Assembly (NCBI GenBank): GCA_025201345.1
Contig: JAIXMG010000036.1
Location: 248,001 to 312,000 of the forward strand
Origin: Thamnidium elegans
Lineage: Eukaryota; Mucoromycota; Mucoromycetes; Mucorales; Mucoraceae
DNA length: 64,000 nt
Reading direction: 5' to 3'
Positions within the stretch are counted from its first letter, which is position 1. Each line of letters starts with the position of its first letter. Shown here in pieces: positions 60,415 to 64,000 of this stretch. The notes below the pieces were generated by a model. That model was given only the letters and a program-made list of their open reading frames with translations. It searched no databases and had not been told where the DNA came from. The position numbers and the translations under genes are program-made.

Positions 60415-60533
60415 TTTGTTAAAAATATAATTACAATAAAAAAAAAAAAAATGGTTTTATTTTAAAAAAGGAAAAGATTTACAAATAGATGAAAAAAAAA
60501 CAAAATTATCTGTGTGTAATAATATTATTATTA

Positions 60534-61129
60534 TTACCTATTAAATACATATTGAGAACCATCAAATGATTCCGGTTTAATATCCAAAGATACGAAATCA
60601 TTTGGGCCACGCGAACTTGACCTTGTCATACAACCACCACGGAGGTTATTTAAGTCCACCATAATATCACCAGGCAAATTCTTTTCTTTACCCAACAAGA
60701 TCCTACCTCTTAATTCTGGGTTTTCACCTTTCCTTTTAATAATCTTTTGGTTTGGAATACTAAACGATTGAAATGCATTTTCTGAATCTGCTAATCGCCA
60801 ACACCAAAACGTTCCCAGTTTTTGATATTGTTGAGCTTTCCTTTCTTCTTTTTTGGTAAGTGCAACGGCACCACCGGCTTGCATTGGTTCTGAAAAATTG
60901 TTACCTGCAAATCTCATTTGTGGATTATTAAAGTCTTCATATCCGTAAGGTCTCTTATCACCACCACCACCAAATAATCCACCTAATAAAGAAAGGCCTC
61001 TACGAAGCATAGGTGGTGCCATAGGTTGAGGATGAGGATGCATCATCATTTCATTTGGTTTACGAATACCTTCAGATTCAGGACCAGACCTATTCATATT
61101 TTCTTCGTTTCCACCGGGAGACCTTGGTG

Positions 61130-61169
<40 letters not shown>

Positions 61170-62825
61170 CTGCTGTTGTTGCTGCTGTTGTTGTTGTTGC
61201 TGGTGCTGTGTATTTTGTTGTTGAGGCGGACCACCATTCATAACACTAGCAATTATATTTGGATCACTTGAATTCATAAATGGTAATGGAAAGTCTGGTC
61301 CAAACCACATATCATTTGGGTTCATAAAATTCCACATGGGTTGCTGCTGCTGCTGTGGAGGCATCATTGGATTATTAAACATTGGCATACCTAGCGGAGG
61401 CATCATTGTGTTCATTAAACCAGCTTGATTCATCATATTTTGTTGTTGTTGAGGATTAAACATGGGTGAATTAGGAAATCCAGGCATTGGACCCATCCAG
61501 TTATTTACAGGTTGACCCATATTATTATTACCTGATTCTGGGTTAGACGCAGTAGACCCGTTTGGATTTTCATGACCCTGTGATGAAGGTGTTTGAATAG
61601 CGTTATTGATCATCGGATCAAACAAGTCACCCGTTACACCTGTAGCTAAATTAAACATGCTATTGTTTCTTCGTAATGAATTATCCATCATGATAGGATG
61701 AGGCATACCAGGTGTATGAAGCATCATATGAGGCGGTGCATGTCCAATACCACCAGGTTGTGCTTGTTGTTGTCCTGGAGGTGGTGGTGGGGGTGGTGGT
61801 GGGGGTGGGGGAGCAGTAGTCATACCAGACGCCATTTGTGGTGGCTGAGGATACCCCTGAAACGATAAACGTCTACCTAACGGACGATTCCTGCCACCAC
61901 CATTCAACATTGGATCACCCATCGCTCTTGGATCGTGTCTTTCCGTATTCCTCCTACGTAAATAATAATCTTCTTCCTCATCATCACTACTTTCCGAAGA
62001 AAGATTTTGAGGTGAATTGGGTTCACTATGAAACCTACGTTGTTCATTACGGTAAGGTAAAGGAGGTAATAAATCATCCACGTGACCAGACAAAGGTCTT
62101 CTTTTTCTGGACCCATTACTTCCATTACTACTTTGTCTTGACAAAGAAGGCGGAGGACGCCTTTGGAAACGATCTTGTTGGTGGTTTACGTCATGGTCTT
62201 CGTCACGGGATGGGAAAAACTCTCCATTGCGTCTGGGCTGATTGGGTCGGTTACGCCTATTGTACGACCGGGATGAACTAGAGCGATGTACAAAAGGTGA
62301 GTTCATGGGTTGTGGAGAATACATGTCAGTATCAGGTCTCATATGCGTTAACCAATGTTGAAGTGGAGGAGGTGGAGGAGGAGGAGGTGGTGGTGGAGGA
62401 GCATATCTATCTTGTAAATGAGGTGGCAAATAATAAGGACTATAATAATCTAAATCATCATCATTCATAAAACGAGAAGGTGGTGGTGGTGGAGGAGGTG
62501 GAGGTGGAGGCGGATGTAAGAAATAACCAGGACTATGAGGTATATCTGGTTCATAATAAGGCCGATAATGTCTATCATCTACTCTTAAATCGTACATTGC
62601 TCTAAGCATTTCTTCTTCTTCGTCTTCCTCTTCCTCTTGGTTGTTATAGTGATTCCGGAGTCGAGAATATCTATTATTGTTTACTGCTCTTTGCAAGTAT
62701 TTAGGAGACTGCTGTCTTGGAGACGAAGTAGGAGTATTGTAATGAGACGGAGGCGGTATCATCATATCATCATCAGAGTAGTATTCCTCTACTCTTGTCG
62801 CTCTACCTTGACTATGAATAGACAT
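60534..62825 (-). CDS. Low-complexity P/Q/N-rich protein with a conserved-looking C-terminus
   Basis: Single exon, 763 residues. The N-terminal two thirds are disordered: an acidic DDD/EEE segment, three proline runs of 9-12 residues, an R/S-rich part (RPNQPRRNGEFFPSRDED), and a Q run of about 26 near residue 560. The last 100 residues are different: folded-looking, with LGTFWCWRLADSENAFQSF, LRGRILLGKEKNLPGDIMVD and GGCMTRSSSRGPNDFVSLDI. I do not recognise this domain. Poly-proline and poly-Q stretches suggest a scaffold or RNA/condensate protein (inference). It converges on Mad1 with 119 bp between stops. The ATG at 62825 opens a strong frame, preceded by an A/T-rich leader. Confidence 0.8.
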
Positions 62826-63464
62826 TTTTACTTTTTTTTTTTTTAAACAAGAAAGAGAAAGAAGGAAACGAAAAAAAAAAAAAAAGATAATCTATATATA
62901 TTTGTGTTGTTATTGTTATTATTGTTGTAAATTTAGTAGATTTCTTAAAATATGGATCATGTAATACAAACAAATGGATGAAAAAGGGTTGATCTCGGCA
63001 TCCCCTGATTGAGTAACCTTGTGTAAGCATCATTTGGTCATTTACATACACTTGCTCTCTTCCGTTTTTTTTTTATATTGTTAGTAAGAGTCATACATTG
63101 TACTTCAAACTTTGTAGGTCAGTGCTGTTTTTCTTTGTAGTTTTTATACGGTACATTGTAAGGATTCATTATTATCATGTATACAATGGGTTCATTTCTA
63201 ATAAACAGTTTTTTATATATACACATATATACTCTTTATTTTATTATATCATATATTGTATCATCTTCCCGTACTATCTATCTGGGATATCAAATGATTC
63301 ATAAATAAACACACACACGCATTAAAAAACTGAACTCTCTATTATCATTATTTATTTATTTTTTGATTAACGAAATATCACCCAATCAAAATCTTTTTGA
63401 CCTACTATGCCATTTCTCTATTTTATTTTTGACTTATTTTCACCTTTTTTTTTTCTTCTTAAGT
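62826..63464. promoter_or_regulatory. Divergent promoter region
   Basis: 639 bp between the low-complexity protein gene (-) and the last gene (+). A/T runs flank both starts, and CACACACACGC lies near 63309. No gene seen. Confidence 0.4.
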
Positions 63465-64000
63465 ATGGTAGATTCCTTAATTAAAGTGGAAAAAAGTACT
63501 ATTGAAGAGTACCTTATCACAACTTTCTCTAAAATTCATGACGAGTATGGCCAAACGTTAGATATTACTCTAGCTTTGCCTACATTAGTGATGGTAATGT
63601 CAGGTGAAAGTACAGCATTAGATGACAAGGTAAAAAAAAAAGGGTTGTCAAAAAAAAAAAACTTATTCACGTAAAATAATAACGTATCCTTTTTAGAAGT
63701 ATGATTTTATTGGTGAAGCAGCGTGTCAATTTTCTATCCGTTGTATCCTCGCTAAACATTATGCTCATTATGACGACCGTATCCTTGAAGCGCTCGCTAA
63801 AAAATTTCGTTCACTTCAACGTATGAATAGTTTACTAACAAAAAATATAGACTTGAAGTATAACGTACCACAAACATTACCATTAAATATCATTCAAAGT
63901 ATTGCAGGGTAACCTTAGAAACAAAACAAAGTATATATGTATATATTTTTTTGACAGCCATATCTACAATTACTATTTTTCTATTAGTGTTTTACATACC
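63465..64000 (+). CDS. Unrecognised protein, 5' part only (cut by window end)
   Basis: Exons 63465..63629 and 63697..63908 join in phase 0. A third exon begins at 63957 (after GACAG) or at 63989 (after TATTAG), both in phase 2, and runs off the window. The visible residues read MVDSLIKVEKSTIEEYLITTF ... KYDFIGEAACQFSIRCILAK ... FRSLQRMNSLLTKN ... IIQSIAG. The spacing F-I-G-E-A-A ... N-S-L-L-T faintly recalls the RNase III fold (E-F-L-G-D-A ... N), but the catalytic D is E here and the match is weak. Treat as hypothetical until the rest is read. Confidence 0.55.

Noticed and set aside
61026..61271. Poly-Leu / poly-Val + strand frames
   Set aside because: Shadows of the poly-Q codons on the minus strand.

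Overview
The window is nuclear DNA of an early-diverging filamentous fungus, most likely Mucoromycota (Mucorales-like). This rests on strong AT richness, long A/T homopolymers, genes packed on both strands, many introns of about 40-100 bp with GTAAGT...AG borders, and the gene set: a chitin deacetylase, a PAS kinase, an SPT23/MGA2-type membrane transcription factor, and degraded Tc1 and IS630-like transposons. Most proteins are split over several small exons, so I rebuilt gene models by joining exons at GT-AG (twice GC-AG) borders and checking phase and family conservation.

Layout. 0.2-2.8 kb: a CaMKK/Ssp1-like kinase (+) and a cysteine-rich membrane protein with a PPPPY tail (-). 2.8-8.6 kb: gene-poor, with a decayed multi-exon gene (-) and a MITE-like inverted-repeat element. 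8.7-18 kb: 2-oxoglutarate dehydrogenase E1 (-), an IRG-like GTPase (-), an Abitram homologue (-), an RPUSD2/Pus9-type pseudouridine synthase (+) and a two-RRM protein (-). 19-30 kb: SPT23/MGA2-like factor (+), SRP40/NOLC1-like nucleolar protein (+), CCCH zinc-finger protein (+), a small HP1-like protein in five short exons (-), mitochondrial ribosomal protein bL28m (+), a ZFAND1/Cuz1-like AN1 protein (+) and tRNA-Phe(GAA). 30.8-34.5 kb: a cluster of transposon and gene remnants. 34.7-49.5 kb: Kap123/importin-4-type karyopherin, PAS kinase, a 68-residue myristoylation-type protein, SUV3 helicase and a Sec7-PH Arf GEF, all on -. 49.6-56.3 kb: a 6.8-kb stretch without a convincing gene, holding a diverged G-run/GATATC repeat array. 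56.3-64 kb: chitin deacetylase (+), Mad1 (+), a low-complexity protein (-) and the 5' part of an unrecognised gene (+) cut by the window end.

The genes do not form a pathway cluster; this is ordinary fungal housekeeping order, with shared divergent promoters (14.4-15.0, 17.9-19.0, 27.4-27.6, 62.8-63.5 kb) and convergent pairs (16.35/16.47, 26.50/26.69, 60.41/60.53 kb). The observations most worth a second look are the IRG-type GTPase with an N-myristoylation signal, the G-run/GATATC array, the hidden HP1-like gene, the two GC-AG introns, a phase break in the PAS kinase gene, and the remnant gene family at 4.3-6.9 and 33.1-33.8 kb. I found no system that I can call new with confidence.
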